Positions 48,295-57,582 are shown, counted from the stretch's first letter. The stretch is DNA of 64,000 bases from Duganella sp. BuS-21 (GCA_041874725.1 CP097466.1:1922001-1986000), one strand, 5' to 3'. Program-made: numbers and translations. Notes: a model not told the origin generated them from the letters alone.

Positions 48295-49050
48295 ATGAAA
48301 AGCGATCAAACGACACCACTGGTACACATTCGACAGCACCTCAATGAGACCAGTAACCTACCCCTGTACCAACGCCTTCAGCGCGCGCTGCGCTCAGCGA
48401 TCGAGCATCATTTGCTGAAGCCGGAGGATGCCTTGCCGGCCGAACGGCAACTGGCCGCCGACCTGGAGGTCTCCCGCATCACGGTGCGCAAGGCCATCGA
48501 CGGCCTGGTGAGCGATGGCGTGCTGGTGCGCCGGCCCGGCTCCGGCAATTTCATCAACACCCGGATTGAAAAGAACTTCGCCAAGCTGACTTCCTTTTCC
48601 GAGGACATGCGGGCGCGCGGCCGCACGCCGCGCAGCGTGTGGCTCAAGCGCTCGGAAGGCACGGTCACGCCGGACGAGGCGATGCGCCTGCGGCTCAGTC
48701 CCGGCGCCAGGGTGTTCCGCTTCAACCGCATGCGCTATGCGGACGACGTGCCGATGTGCCTTGAATACGCGACCATCGTGGCGTCCTGCCTGCCGTCGCT
48801 GGAGGCGGTGGACCTGTCCATGTACGACGCGCTGGAGAAGGCGGGCAACCGCCCGGTGCGGGCGTTGCAGCGTCTCTCCGCGTTGCTGTTAAACGCGGAG
48901 CAGGCCATGCTGCTGCAGGCGAAGGAGGGGGATGCTGGGCTGGCGGTGGAGCGGCTGGGCTTTTTGCGCGACGGACGGGCGGTGGAATTCTGCCGTTCCT
49001 ACTTCCGTGGCGATATGTATGACTTTGTGGCGGAACTCAATGCAAGCTAA
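48295..49050 (+). CDS. GntR/HutC-family regulator with UTRA domain (first GntR)
   Basis: A 251-residue regulator. Residues about 15-85 are the winged helix (ALPAERQLAADLEVSRITVR, KAIDGLVSDGVLVRRPGSGN); the UTRA effector domain follows (TSFSEDMRARGRTPRSVWLK, VFRFNRMRYADDVPMCLEYA). This group often binds GlcNAc-6-phosphate or related sugar phosphates (NagR/DasR type). It is a close paralogue of the GntR gene in the nag operon at 61020-61766, sharing LTSFSE and the E-x-x-x-I pattern. Its 3' end overlaps the chitinase start by 11 bases, so the two are co-transcribed. Regulation of chitinase, TonB receptor and itself is inferred. Confidence 0.88.
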   Translation: MKSDQTTPLVHIRQHLNETSNLPLYQRLQRALRSAIEHHLLKPEDALPAERQLAADLEVSRITVRKAIDGLVSDGVLVRRPGSGNFINTRIEKNFAKLTSFSEDMRARGRTPRSVWLKRSEGTVTPDEAMRLRLSPGARVFRFNRMRYADDVPMCLEYATIVASCLPSLEAVDLSMYDALEKAGNRPVRALQRLSALLLNAEQAMLLQAKEGDAGLAVERLGFLRDGRAVEFCRSYFRGDMYDFVAELNAS

Positions 49051-50266
49051 ATTACTTCCTCTTGTCGCCGCGTTGGCGGCGTCGATCCCCGTCCCCCACG
49101 CGGCGGCGTCCGAAGTGGTCGGTTACTACCCCGGCTGGAAACATGCATCCTTCCCGGTGTCCAAGGTCGATGCGTCAAAGCTGACCATGGCGCTGTATGC
49201 CTTCGTGGACCTGTGCTGGGACGGTAAGCACGGCAACCCCGAGCCGTCGGTGAACGATGTGGCGCCCTGCCAGGAGCCGCTCAACGGCGCCTTGGCGTGG
49301 CGCGATGAAGCCTCCGATGCCGCCAACCTGCGCGCGCTGGCGGCGCTGAAAAAGCAGCATCCGAAGTTCAAGGTGGTGTTGTCGATTGGTGGCTGGGACT
49401 GGTCCAACCGTTTTTCGAATGTGGCGGCATCGGCGCCGGCGCGCGCCAACTTCATCGCGTCTTCGTTGAAGGCCATGCGCCGCCATGGGCTCGATGGGGT
49501 GGACCTCGATTGGGAATATCCGGGCGAAGCGGGCGTGCCTTGCGTGGCGGGTGAAGTGTGTGCGCGGCCTGAAGACCGGCAGAATTTCATCACCTGGACG
49601 CGCGAGTTGCGTGCGGCTTTCGACGCGGCGGGCAAGCAGGATGGCAAGCATTACCTCCTCACCATCGCCGCCGGCGCCAACGGCAATTACGTCGGCGACG
49701 GCGCGTGGGTGCAGGAGCTGGCGCGCAGCCTGGACTGGATCAACATCATGGCCTACGACTACCACATGCCGTGGGAGAAGCGCACCGGCCATCATTCGGC
49801 TTTGTTTGCCGATGCAGGCGATCCGGTGACGGCGGACGGTTTTTATGCATCGCGTTCGGTGCAGCGTTATCTGGCGGCTGGCGTGGCGGCGGACAAGCTG
49901 GTGCTGGGCGTGCCGTTCTATGGCTACGGTTGGAAAGGCTGCGCGGCGGGGCCGCAGGGCGATGGGCAGTATCAGCTGTGCCAGGGCGGTGTGAGCGACG
50001 GTATCAACGGCGGCAATTCATATGGCTATTGGCAGTTGCTGAAGAAGGGGGATGGGTACAAGCGCTATCGCAATGCCTTGGCCAGGTCGCCGTATATGTA
50101 CAGCGCGGCGGAGCAGGTGTGGATTACGTATGAAGATCCGACGTCGCTACAGGAGAAGGCGCGTTATATCAAGCAGCAAGGGCTGCGCGGCGCGATGTTC
50201 TGGGAGTTGAGCGCGGACGGCGAGGGGCAGTTGTTGCGGACCTTGTCGGAGGCCATGGAGCGTTGA
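49040..50266 (+). CDS. Secreted GH18 chitinase
   Basis: A 408-residue enzyme that hydrolyses beta-1,4-linked N-acetylglucosamine. Signal peptide MQAKLLPLVAALAASIPVPH. KFKVVLSIGGWDWSNRFSNV is the GH18 S-x-G-G region and HGLDGVDLDWEYPGEAGV holds the catalytic D-x-x-D-x-D-x-E; LDWINIMAYDYHMPWEKRTG and LVLGVPFYGYGWKGC and GLRGAMFWELSADGEG are the later barrel strands. No chitin-binding domain is seen, so it may prefer soluble oligomers. The ATG lies within the gntR coding sequence (11-base overlap). Downstream, repeat copy 4 occupies the gap. Confidence 0.93.
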   Translation: MQAKLLPLVAALAASIPVPHAAASEVVGYYPGWKHASFPVSKVDASKLTMALYAFVDLCWDGKHGNPEPSVNDVAPCQEPLNGALAWRDEASDAANLRALAALKKQHPKFKVVLSIGGWDWSNRFSNVAASAPARANFIASSLKAMRRHGLDGVDLDWEYPGEAGVPCVAGEVCARPEDRQNFITWTRELRAAFDAAGKQDGKHYLLTIAAGANGNYVGDGAWVQELARSLDWINIMAYDYHMPWEKRTGHHSALFADAGDPVTADGFYASRSVQRYLAAGVAADKLVLGVPFYGYGWKGCAAGPQGDGQYQLCQGGVSDGINGGNSYGYWQLLKKGDGYKRYRNALARSPYMYSAAEQVWITYEDPTSLQEKARYIKQQGLRGAMFWELSADGEGQLLRTLSEAMER

Positions 50267-50290
50267 CGAGGGTTTCATGGGGTTGAACTA

Positions 50291-50376
50291 AGCGCATGCG
50301 GCACTACCTCAACCCGCACACCGCTGCGGCACAGGGTCGGACCCGGTACGGGGTCCGACCCTTTCGGTCGGGGTGG
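50291..50376 (+). repeat. Dispersed repeat family A, copy 4 (short)
   Basis: CCCGCACACCGCTGCGGCAC, then AGGGTCGGACCC, a short loop and GGGGTCCGACCCT, then TTCGGTCGGGGTGG. Same orientation as copy 1. The hairpin arms carry paired G/C changes relative to copies 1 and 2 (GGTCGGACCC versus GGTCAGACCC), so pairing is kept. Confidence 0.78.
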
Positions 50377-50423
50377 ATTTGAACCTGCAAACCGGTTCAC
50401 CGCAAACGATGTACCCTTTTCAA

Positions 50424-51716
50424 TTACTTGGCTGCTGCCGGCGGGTTCTGGTACATGATCCAGTAACGCGCCAGGTCGTTGCGGCCGTCGGTGCCGGTGA
50501 TGCTGTTCAACAGCGCCACCGATTCGTCCTTCTTGCCGGCCATGGCCAGGGCGTAGCCCAGGCGCAGCTTGGCGTCGTCAGGATTCTTCGCTATGCCTTT
50601 GGCGATACCTTGCTTCATCAGGTCGATACCTTTGTCGAACTGGCCCAGGGTCACATAGTTGTAGCCCAGGTTGACCAGGCCGACGCCGTCTTTCGACTTC
50701 TGCGCAGCCGGGATGCCGCTGTCGATGTTTTTGGCATCGTCAGCTGCGCCCTTGTTGGCGCTGGCGCGGATCTTCTCCAGCGCGACTTTGTCCTTGCCGG
50801 CAGGGATGGCGCCTGGGAAGCCCTTGTCCATCGCGATCTTCGCTTCGGTGAAGAAGCCGCCCAGCACGGCCAGTTCGGCCTGTTCCGCGTAGTCTTCAGG
50901 TTCCATCTTCGATGGCACGGCGACGGCCTTCAGGCGCACCAGGTCCAGGTCGAAACGGTTGGAGTAGGTCTTCTTGCCGCGGGTGCGGTTCAGCAGGTCG
51001 TTCCAGTAGTCTTCGGTCGGGTAGTAGCGGGTCAGCTCTTCCACGGCGGTCAGATACAGTTCGGTGTCCTTGGTCTTGATGCCGACGTTGCCCAGCAGGT
51101 TCAGGGTGTCTTTAGGCGGCACGACGCCGGTCTTCTTGGCCGCTTCCAGATCCTTCAGTACTTCGGTCTTGGTGGTGGCGAAGTCGTTCTTCAGGAAGTA
51201 CGAACGTACGATGAACTGGCGCTGCTTGACCTGGTCGCCCGATTCGGCGCCATAACGCTCGAACCATTTGATGGCGTTGTCGAAGTCTTTCAGACCGCTG
51301 TAGTAGATGGTGGCGATGGCGTCGATGAAGCGCAGTTTGTCTTCCGGCTTCAGGCGGCCCGATTCGATCATCGCGGTCAGGCCCTTGATGGTCATGTCGT
51401 TGTTGCCCGATGCCTGCCCCAGTTGCACGCGCATCTGGTTCAGCACAAAGCTTTCGTACGGCGTGATGTTCTGCATCGCCGCAGCCTGGTCGATGCGGCT
51501 CTGGAATTCGGTGTAGTTCTTCGCATCGAGCAGCGGCTTGGTTTGCGCTGGGTCGATCAGCTTGTAGATCTCAGGACGGACGGCGTCTTTCGGCGGTTCC
51601 GGTGCTTTCTTTTCTTCGGCGGCGTGGACTGGCGCCATGCCCATGATGGCAGGGGCGGCGTTCAGGCCAATCGCGGCCAGGAGCAGGCTGATACGAGCAA
51701 GACGGGAATGGGACAT
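50424..51716 (-). CDS. Secreted tetratricopeptide-like protein
   Basis: A 430-residue protein with a signal peptide (MSHSRLARISLLLAAIGLNA, then APAIMGMAPVHAA). The rest is helical; TPR-like pieces include YYSGLKDFDNAIKWFERYGA and NLGYNYVTLGQFDKGIDLMK, GYALAMAGKKDESVALLNS. It is likely a periplasmic scaffold or lipid/sugar-handling partner, but the binding partner is unknown. It is a single gene between the chitinase (convergent) and the distal end of the nag operon. Confidence 0.75.
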   Translation of the reverse strand: MSHSRLARISLLLAAIGLNAAPAIMGMAPVHAAEEKKAPEPPKDAVRPEIYKLIDPAQTKPLLDAKNYTEFQSRIDQAAAMQNITPYESFVLNQMRVQLGQASGNNDMTIKGLTAMIESGRLKPEDKLRFIDAIATIYYSGLKDFDNAIKWFERYGAESGDQVKQRQFIVRSYFLKNDFATTKTEVLKDLEAAKKTGVVPPKDTLNLLGNVGIKTKDTELYLTAVEELTRYYPTEDYWNDLLNRTRGKKTYSNRFDLDLVRLKAVAVPSKMEPEDYAEQAELAVLGGFFTEAKIAMDKGFPGAIPAGKDKVALEKIRASANKGAADDAKNIDSGIPAAQKSKDGVGLVNLGYNYVTLGQFDKGIDLMKQGIAKGIAKNPDDAKLRLGYALAMAGKKDESVALLNSITGTDGRNDLARYWIMYQNPPAAAK

Positions 51717-51789
51717 GGTTATCCTTCTATCAAACGTATGGGTATGTAAACCCGCGTATTGTTACACAAAACCGGCCGAAACTCCGAAT

Positions 51790-52911
51790 TCAAATGTGCT
51801 GCGGTGCACGAGGCAACGCCCGGCCTTCGGAGTTAAAAAGCAGGCAACGCGACGGCGGCAGATGGACGCGGGCAGGGCTGCCAGCGTGCAGCGGCGCCGC
51901 TTCGGCGGTCTGCTTGACGGCGATCATCTCGGGCAGGCCGTCCAGCGTGGTGTAGACGATGGACAGGTCACCCAGATACTCAACGTGGCCGACCCCCACT
52001 TGGATGACATTGTCTTCCTGCTGCGCTGCGGCGATGGACAGGTGTTCGGCGCGTACGCCCAGCGTAACGCGGTCGCCCGGCTGCGGCGCGGCGTCCGTGC
52101 CGGTGCAGGCTTCGACCTTGATGATGGCGCCGTCGGGCAGCAGCACCGACACGCCATTGCCGCCGGCAGCGACCACCTGGCCGGGAATGAAATTCATCTT
52201 CGGCGTGCCGAGGAAGCCGGCCACGAACAGGTTGGCCGGCGCGTTATACAGTTCATGCGGCGTGCCCACCTGCTCGATGCGGCCGCCGTTGAAGACCACG
52301 ATGCGCTGGCCCAGCGTCATCGCCTCGACCTGGTCGTGGGTGACGTAGATCATGGTGGTGTTCAGCTCCTTGTGCAGGCGGCTGAGTTCCACCCGCATCT
52401 GCACGCGCAGGCTGGCGTCGAGATTCGACAGCGGTTCGTCGAACAGGAACACTTCGGGCTTGCGCACGATGGCGCGGCCGATCGCCACGCGCTGGCGCTG
52501 GCCGCCCGACAGTTCCTTCGGCTTACGCTTGAGCAGCGGCGCAATCTGCAGGATGGCGGCGGCGCGTTCCACCGCCTCCTGCACGGCTGCCGGCTTGTGG
52601 CCGGCCAGCTTGAGGGCGAAGGCCATGTTCTCGTACACCGTCATGTGCGGGTACAGCGCATACGACTGGAACACCATGGCCAGCTTGCGCTGCGCCGGCG
52701 CGATGTCGTTGGCCAGTGTGCCGCCGATGTGCAGCGCGCCGCCGCTGATGGTTTCCAGGCCGGCGATCATGCGCAGCAGGGTGGACTTGCCGCAGCCGGA
52801 AGGTCCGACGAAGACCATGAATTCGCCGTCGGCGATATCGAGGTCGATGCCGTGGATGACCGGCGTTTTATCGTAATGCTTGACGATGTTACTGAGACTG
52901 ACACTGGCCAT
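51790..52911 (-). CDS. Sugar ABC transporter ATPase (MalK/UgpC type)
   Basis: A 373-residue ATP-hydrolysing subunit. Walker A FVGPSGCGKSTLLRMIAGLE, signature LSGGQRQRVAIGRAI, Walker B EVFLFDEPLSNLDASLR and the H-loop MIYVTHDQVEAM are complete; the TOBE/regulatory C-terminal domain starts near residue 235. This CUT1-family ATPase energises the binding-protein/permease set at 55817-58903. It is the last gene of the nag operon, four bases after the AmpG-like gene and separated from its permeases by two unrelated genes, which is unusual but consistent with CUT1 ATPases shared between systems. Confidence 0.93.
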   Translation of the reverse strand: MASVSLSNIVKHYDKTPVIHGIDLDIADGEFMVFVGPSGCGKSTLLRMIAGLETISGGALHIGGTLANDIAPAQRKLAMVFQSYALYPHMTVYENMAFALKLAGHKPAAVQEAVERAAAILQIAPLLKRKPKELSGGQRQRVAIGRAIVRKPEVFLFDEPLSNLDASLRVQMRVELSRLHKELNTTMIYVTHDQVEAMTLGQRIVVFNGGRIEQVGTPHELYNAPANLFVAGFLGTPKMNFIPGQVVAAGGNGVSVLLPDGAIIKVEACTGTDAAPQPGDRVTLGVRAEHLSIAAAQQEDNVIQVGVGHVEYLGDLSIVYTTLDGLPEMIAVKQTAEAAPLHAGSPARVHLPPSRCLLFNSEGRALPRAPQHI

Positions 52912-52914
52912 TGC

Positions 52915-54222
52915 TTATCCCGCGTGGGCGGCTTGCTGCACCGCCGGTTCTTCGTCCTTCGGCTGCGGGCGCGCCGTCATCGGAATCAGTTGCGACAGGA
53001 TGGCGACCGGAATCGCGCAGATCATCACCCAGACGAAGAAGTGCTGGTAGCCCAGCGCGATCTGGATGTCGCCGCTGAATAGCTTGAACAGCACGAAGCC
53101 CAGCTGCATGATGCCGGTGGCGAAGGCGTAGTGCGCGGTCTGGTATTTGCCCGGCGCGACCACCTGCATCATGTACAGGATCAGACCCACGAAGCCGAAG
53201 CCGTAGCCGAACATCTCCACGCTGAGCGCCGCGCCGATGATGGCAAGGTCGGTCGGCTGGAAATAGGACAGCAGATAGAACGCCACATTCGGCAGATTGA
53301 CCGCCAGGATCAGCCACAGGATGGCGCGCTTGAGGCTCAGCCACGAAGTGAAGTAGCCGCCGGCGATGGAGCCGATCAGGAAGGCCACCGTGCCGACCGT
53401 GCCATACACCGCCCCCACTTCGGCGGTGGACAGGCCAAGGCCGCCGAGGTTGCGCGCCTCGCGCAGGAACAGCGGACCGATGGACTGCACCTGCGCCTCG
53501 CCAGCGCGGAACAGGATGATGAACACGATCGAGACCCAGATGCCGGGCTTCTTGAAAAACTCTACGATCACTTCGCGCAGCGTGCGGGCGATGGCGGCGG
53601 CGTTGGTGTCGGCGGTGACTTCGTTCTTCGCCAGCGGCAGCGCCCAGCCGTTGTAGAGACCCAGCGCTACCATCATGCCACCGAGGATGCAGAAGCAGAT
53701 GGTCCACGCGGGCACCACGCCGAGCGTCTTCTCGAAGTGACCGGCCAGCAGCAGCAGGGCGCCGGTGGTGAAGAACTTGGCGGCATTGAAGAAGGTGCCG
53801 GTCCAGCCGGCGTACTTGGCCTGGTCTTTTTCATCGAGGCTGGTGATGTACAAGCCGTCGCAGGCGATATCGTGGGTGGCGGCCGAGATGCCGACCAGCG
53901 CGAGCATGCCCATGCAGGCGGCAAACCAGAACGGCGCCTGCAAGGCCAGCGCAACGCCGCCCAAACACAAACCGCCGAACACCTGGAAGAAGGTAACCAC
54001 CAGCTTCTTGCTGCTGACCAGTTCCAGGAAGGGACTCCACAAAGGCTTGAACACCCACGCAAAACCGATCAAGCCGGTCCAGTGATTGAGTTCGTCGTTG
54101 GGCACGCCCATGCTCTTCAACATCTGGTTGGCGACAATCGCGACGGCGAAGAACGGCAGGCCCTGCGCGAGGTACAGGCTGGGCACCCAGAACTTCGGAT
54201 TGCGGATTTGTTTGTTTTCCAT
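52915..54222 (-). CDS. AmpG-like MFS transporter
   Basis: A 435-residue carrier with twelve or more helices. WVPSLYLAQGLPFFAVAIVA, WTGLIGFAWVFKPLWSPFLE, ATHDIACDGLYITSLDEKDQ (the conserved D-I-A-x-D-G/A motif) and GWTGTFFNAAKFFTTGALLL mark the PAT/AmpG family, which carries GlcNAc-anhydro-muropeptides or small acetylated sugars. Inside this operon, import of GlcNAc, chitobiose or anhydro-sugars is likely. A REP-like element lies in the 104-bp gap to the upstream GH3 gene. Confidence 0.85.
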   Translation of the reverse strand: MENKQIRNPKFWVPSLYLAQGLPFFAVAIVANQMLKSMGVPNDELNHWTGLIGFAWVFKPLWSPFLELVSSKKLVVTFFQVFGGLCLGGVALALQAPFWFAACMGMLALVGISAATHDIACDGLYITSLDEKDQAKYAGWTGTFFNAAKFFTTGALLLLAGHFEKTLGVVPAWTICFCILGGMMVALGLYNGWALPLAKNEVTADTNAAAIARTLREVIVEFFKKPGIWVSIVFIILFRAGEAQVQSIGPLFLREARNLGGLGLSTAEVGAVYGTVGTVAFLIGSIAGGYFTSWLSLKRAILWLILAVNLPNVAFYLLSYFQPTDLAIIGAALSVEMFGYGFGFVGLILYMMQVVAPGKYQTAHYAFATGIMQLGFVLFKLFSGDIQIALGYQHFFVWVMICAIPVAILSQLIPMTARPQPKDEEPAVQQAAHAG

Positions 54223-54242
54223 GCTGTGTTATCTCCACTAGT

Positions 54243-54305
54243 GTCGTTCCCGCGCAGGCGGGAACCCATACTCAGCATGGATTCCTGCTTTCGCAGGAAT
54301 GACGG
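54243..54305. repeat. REP-like family B copy between the GH3 and MFS genes
   Basis: GTCGTTCCCGCGCAGGCGGG and CCTGCTTTCGCAGGAATGAC form inverted halves around ACCCATACTCAGCATGGATT. It sits within the operon and could affect mRNA processing or stability between the two cistrons. Confidence 0.82.
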
Positions 54306-54326
54306 TGTCTTTTTGACGGTGTTATT

Positions 54327-55820
54327 TTATTTGTCGAAGCCTGGAACCGGTGCGTTGCCGGTGGCTTGAAGTTCGCCTGAAAGCCATGCGTTGACCGCTT
54401 CCAGCGCAGGCTGAGCGAAACCGTAGGTCATCAGGGCCGGGGCGTCGATGTCCAAGGCCTGGTAGGGATTCCAAAGCGCCAGGTGCAGGTTCGGACGCCA
54501 GGTGTCGCGCGCGTGCCGGCCGTAGCGCAGGCGCGAGGTGGAGGCCAGCATGGTGAAACGGCCGTCCTGCGGCAGCGCGTTCCAGTCGAAGGTGTCGGCG
54601 TCGGCAAAGGTGACCAGTTCGACGTCGTACAGCTTGCGCAGCGACTCGGCCACCACGCCGGCAGGCACGCCGGCTTCGGACACGCCGTCGCTCACCACAT
54701 CCTGGCGCGCGATCAGGCGCAGCTTGGCGCCGGCCGCCGGCCGCTGTGGCGCACCGTAGGCAGTCAGGCTGCGACGCCAGCCTTCGGCCATCACCTCGCG
54801 GTCGGCCGCATCTTCCTTGTACGAGCGCGGTTTGCATGGATAGGCTTTCGCCAGCGCCGCCAGGCGGTCCAGGCGATGCTGCACTTCGTCCTGCGACAGC
54901 GCACCTGATGCGAGGGCGGCGGCGATGGCGTTCAGCGTTTCTTCCTGCGTTTCGGTGGTGCCCAGCGCCATCACCATGTCGGCGCCGGCGGTCAGCGCGC
55001 GTACGGCGGCGTTGCCGACGCCATAGCGGCCGGCGATGGCGTGCATGTCCATGCCGTCGGTGATGATGATGCCCTGGTACTTCCATTCATCGCGCAGCAG
55101 GTCGTTGAGGATGCGGCGCGACATGGTGGCCGGATTCTCGGGATCGAGCGTCGGGTAGACAATGTGCGCGGTCATCATGGCCGGCGCCGCGCCGGAGGCG
55201 ATGCGGAACGGCGCCAGTTCCAGGCGGTTCAGTTCTTCCACCGGCTTGTTCACGGTCGGCAGGTCGCGGTGCGAATCGACGTTGGTGTCGCCGTGGCCGG
55301 GGAAGTGCTTGACGCAGCAAGCCACGCCTTCGGCATGGCTGCCGGCCATCCACGCCATCGCCAGTTCGGCGGCGCGCTGCGGCTCGGCGCCGAAGGAGCG
55401 CTCGGCGATGACCGGATTGTGCGGGTTGTTGTTCAGGTCCAGCACCGGCGCGAAGTTCCAGTTGAAGCCCAGCGCCTTGACGGCGCGCGCCACGGCGGCG
55501 CCGGTGCGGTAGGCCAGATCGGTGTCGTTGGCCGCGCCCAGGCCCATGGCGGCCGGCGGCGCCGGCACCCAGGTCGAACGCACCACGGCGCCGCCTTCCT
55601 GGTCGATGGCGATCAGCGATTCCGGGCCCATGGCGGCGCGCAGGTCGGCGGTCAGCTTGGCCAGTTGCTCGGAATCGGTCATGTTCCCGCGGAACAGGCA
55701 GACGGCGCGGATGCTGTTCGCTTTCAGGAAGTCGGCGGTGGCCGTGTCCAGCACGGTGCCTGGGAAGCGGATCATGATAAGTTGGCCGGCGATTTTTCTG
55801 TAGTCGTTTTGAGTTGTCAT
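54327..55820 (-). CDS. Glycoside hydrolase family 3 beta-N-acetylhexosaminidase (NagZ-like, extended)
   Basis: A 497-residue enzyme without a signal peptide. AIDQEGGAVVRSTWVPAPPA and CCVKHFPGHGDTNVDSHRDL hold the NagZ catalytic loop (the His-Asp dyad in K-H-F-P-G-H-G-x-T-x-x-D-S-H), and GIIITDGMDMHAIAG the nucleophile Asp. The N-terminal 340 residues are the barrel. NagZ of E. coli is about 340 residues, so the C-terminal 150 residues are an extra domain. It should cleave GlcNAc from chitooligosaccharides or muropeptides in the cytoplasm. ATGA overlap with the preceding permease shows tight coupling. Confidence 0.88.
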   Translation of the reverse strand: MTTQNDYRKIAGQLIMIRFPGTVLDTATADFLKANSIRAVCLFRGNMTDSEQLAKLTADLRAAMGPESLIAIDQEGGAVVRSTWVPAPPAAMGLGAANDTDLAYRTGAAVARAVKALGFNWNFAPVLDLNNNPHNPVIAERSFGAEPQRAAELAMAWMAGSHAEGVACCVKHFPGHGDTNVDSHRDLPTVNKPVEELNRLELAPFRIASGAAPAMMTAHIVYPTLDPENPATMSRRILNDLLRDEWKYQGIIITDGMDMHAIAGRYGVGNAAVRALTAGADMVMALGTTETQEETLNAIAAALASGALSQDEVQHRLDRLAALAKAYPCKPRSYKEDAADREVMAEGWRRSLTAYGAPQRPAAGAKLRLIARQDVVSDGVSEAGVPAGVVAESLRKLYDVELVTFADADTFDWNALPQDGRFTMLASTSRLRYGRHARDTWRPNLHLALWNPYQALDIDAPALMTYGFAQPALEAVNAWLSGELQATGNAPVPGFDK

Positions 55821-56620
55821 TTCACTGCTCCGTCCATGCCGCGCATGAAGAATCGTTGGGTAAATAAGAAGGCTGCCAGCGTGGGCAGGATGGTCAGCAC
55901 GGTGCCTGCGGCGATCACGCGCGTGCTGCTGCCGAAGGTGCCGCGCAAATACAGCACGCCCACCGACAGCGGGAATTCGTCCGGCTTGCTCATGACGATG
56001 GAAGGCCAGATGTATTCGTTCCATGCCTCGACCGCCGTCAGGATGCCGACGGTGGCCAGCCACGGGGCGATCAGCGGCAGCATGATCTTGCTGAAGATGA
56101 TCCACTCGGAGGCGCCGTCCACGCGGGCGGCGTCGATCAGGTCTTGCGGTACTTCTTCGAAGGCTTGCTTCAGCAGCAGGATGGCGACGGCGTTGACCAC
56201 GTTGGGCAGGATCACGCCGGTGTAAGTGTCGACCAGGCTCAGTTTCGTGACGGTGATGAAGTTGACCAGAAAGTTGACTTCCGACGGCAGCACCAGCGTG
56301 GCGAGGATCAGGCCAAACACCAGCTTGCGGCCCTTGAACTGCATGCGCGCCAACGGGTACGCGGCGGCGGAGCACAGCACCAGTTTCCAGAACACGGTGC
56401 AGGCGGCGATGAACACCGAGTTGCGGAAGAAGCGCCAGATCGGGATGGCGTTGAACACTTCGATGAAGTTATCCAGCGACGGCTTCTGCGGCCAGAAGGT
56501 GGGCGGGTAGGCGAAGATGTTGCCTTCGGTGGACAGCGCGGTGACCAGCGTCCACCAGAACGGGAACACGCAGACCACGGCGATGGCGCACAGCAGCAGG
56601 TAGTGTGTGATGGTCTTCAT
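55817..56620 (-). CDS. Sugar ABC transporter permease, MalG type
   Basis: A 267-residue inner-membrane subunit with six helices. The cytoplasmic EAA loop is ILLLKQAFEEVPQDLIDAAR and VDGASEWIIFSKIMLPLIAP (E-A-A-x-x-D-G-A pattern), which docks with the ATPase; EAWNEYIWPSIVMSKPDEFP is the conserved MalG region after helix 5. It overlaps the MalF-type gene by four bases and the GH3 gene by four. Component of a CUT1 importer for GlcNAc or chitobiose (inferred from context). Confidence 0.9.
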   Translation of the reverse strand: MKTITHYLLLCAIAVVCVFPFWWTLVTALSTEGNIFAYPPTFWPQKPSLDNFIEVFNAIPIWRFFRNSVFIAACTVFWKLVLCSAAAYPLARMQFKGRKLVFGLILATLVLPSEVNFLVNFITVTKLSLVDTYTGVILPNVVNAVAILLLKQAFEEVPQDLIDAARVDGASEWIIFSKIMLPLIAPWLATVGILTAVEAWNEYIWPSIVMSKPDEFPLSVGVLYLRGTFGSSTRVIAAGTVLTILPTLAAFLFTQRFFMRGMDGAVK

Positions 56621-57582
56621 CGATGCTTGGGCCGAATGTAGCGCAGGCAAAGCAGGGCGATGCCGACGCAGAAGATGGAGACCACGAAGCTGGCGGCCAA
56701 AGCGCGCGGCAGCTTGAGGTGCTTCAGGCCCTGGTCGTAGGCGTAATACAGGCCGGTGAAGGTGGAGTTCATCGGGCCGCCCTGGGTCAGCACATCGACT
56801 TCCTGATAGGCCTTGAGCGCGGCCAGCACCGAGAGCACGGAGCAGATCATGATGGTCGGGCGCAGCATCGGCACGGTGATTTTCCAGAATCGCTGCCAGC
56901 GGTTGGCGCCATCGAGGATGGCGGCTTCCTGCATGTCGGCGGGGACGGCTTGCAATGCGGCGAGGTACATCACCATGTACCAGCCAAGGCCGCGCCACAG
57001 CGTGACGAACATGATGGCGAACAGCGCGATGGTGTCGTTGGACAGCCAGCCGACCGGCGCGTTCACCAGTTGCAGCGTTTGCAGCACGTAGTTGAGCGTG
57101 CCCTGTTCGTGGAACATGAAGCCCCACATGATGCCGACCACCGAGACCGTGGTCACCACCGGCACGTAGAACGCGGCGCGGAAGTAGCGGATGCCGGGCA
57201 GTTTGTTGTTCACCAGGACGGCCAGGCTTAGGGCGCCGATTTGCACGAAGGGCACCATCAGCAGGAACAGCAGCGAGTTTTTCAGGCCGGTGACGAACAT
57301 CTCGTTGTCGAAGATGTAGCGGAAGTTATCCAGGCCGACCCAGTGCGTTTCGCGTATCAGGCTGTAGTCGGTGAAGGCCAGCAGCGAGCCGAAGGCCACG
57401 GGCCAGAACGAGAACACGGCCAGCAGAATTAGCGCGGGCGCGAGGAACAGCCAAGCGGCGAAATCTAAGCGACGGCGTGCCCCGTCGTCCTCGCGCATGC
57501 GGGGACCCATACCGAGCGAACCGGGATGCTCAGCATGGGTTCCTGCGTGCGCAGGAGCGACGGGGGGCTGTTCGGCGCTCAT
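56617..57582 (-). CDS. Sugar ABC transporter permease, MalF type
   Basis: A 321-residue inner-membrane subunit. AAWLFLAPALILLAVFSFWP starts helix 1 at about residue 42, and YLAALQAVPADMQEAAILDG plus ANRWQRFWKITVPMLRPTIM is the EAA loop. The first 40 residues are unlike the family (MSAEQPPVAPAHAGTHAEHP and so on) and are read from a REP-like element at 57484-57563; an internal ATG or GTG after the repeat could be the true start. ATG at 57582 overlaps nothing and follows the binding-protein stop by one base. Confidence 0.88.
   Translation of the reverse strand: MSAEQPPVAPAHAGTHAEHPGSLGMGPRMREDDGARRRLDFAAWLFLAPALILLAVFSFWPVAFGSLLAFTDYSLIRETHWVGLDNFRYIFDNEMFVTGLKNSLLFLLMVPFVQIGALSLAVLVNNKLPGIRYFRAAFYVPVVTTVSVVGIMWGFMFHEQGTLNYVLQTLQLVNAPVGWLSNDTIALFAIMFVTLWRGLGWYMVMYLAALQAVPADMQEAAILDGANRWQRFWKITVPMLRPTIMICSVLSVLAALKAYQEVDVLTQGGPMNSTFTGLYYAYDQGLKHLKLPRALAASFVVSIFCVGIALLCLRYIRPKHR
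57484..57563. repeat. REP-like family B copy inside the MalF-type permease gene
   Basis: GTCGTCCTCGCGCATGCGGG and CCTGCGTGCGCAGGAGCGAC are inverted halves about 80 bases end to end. It encodes residues about 7-33 of the annotated permease. Confidence 0.82.
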
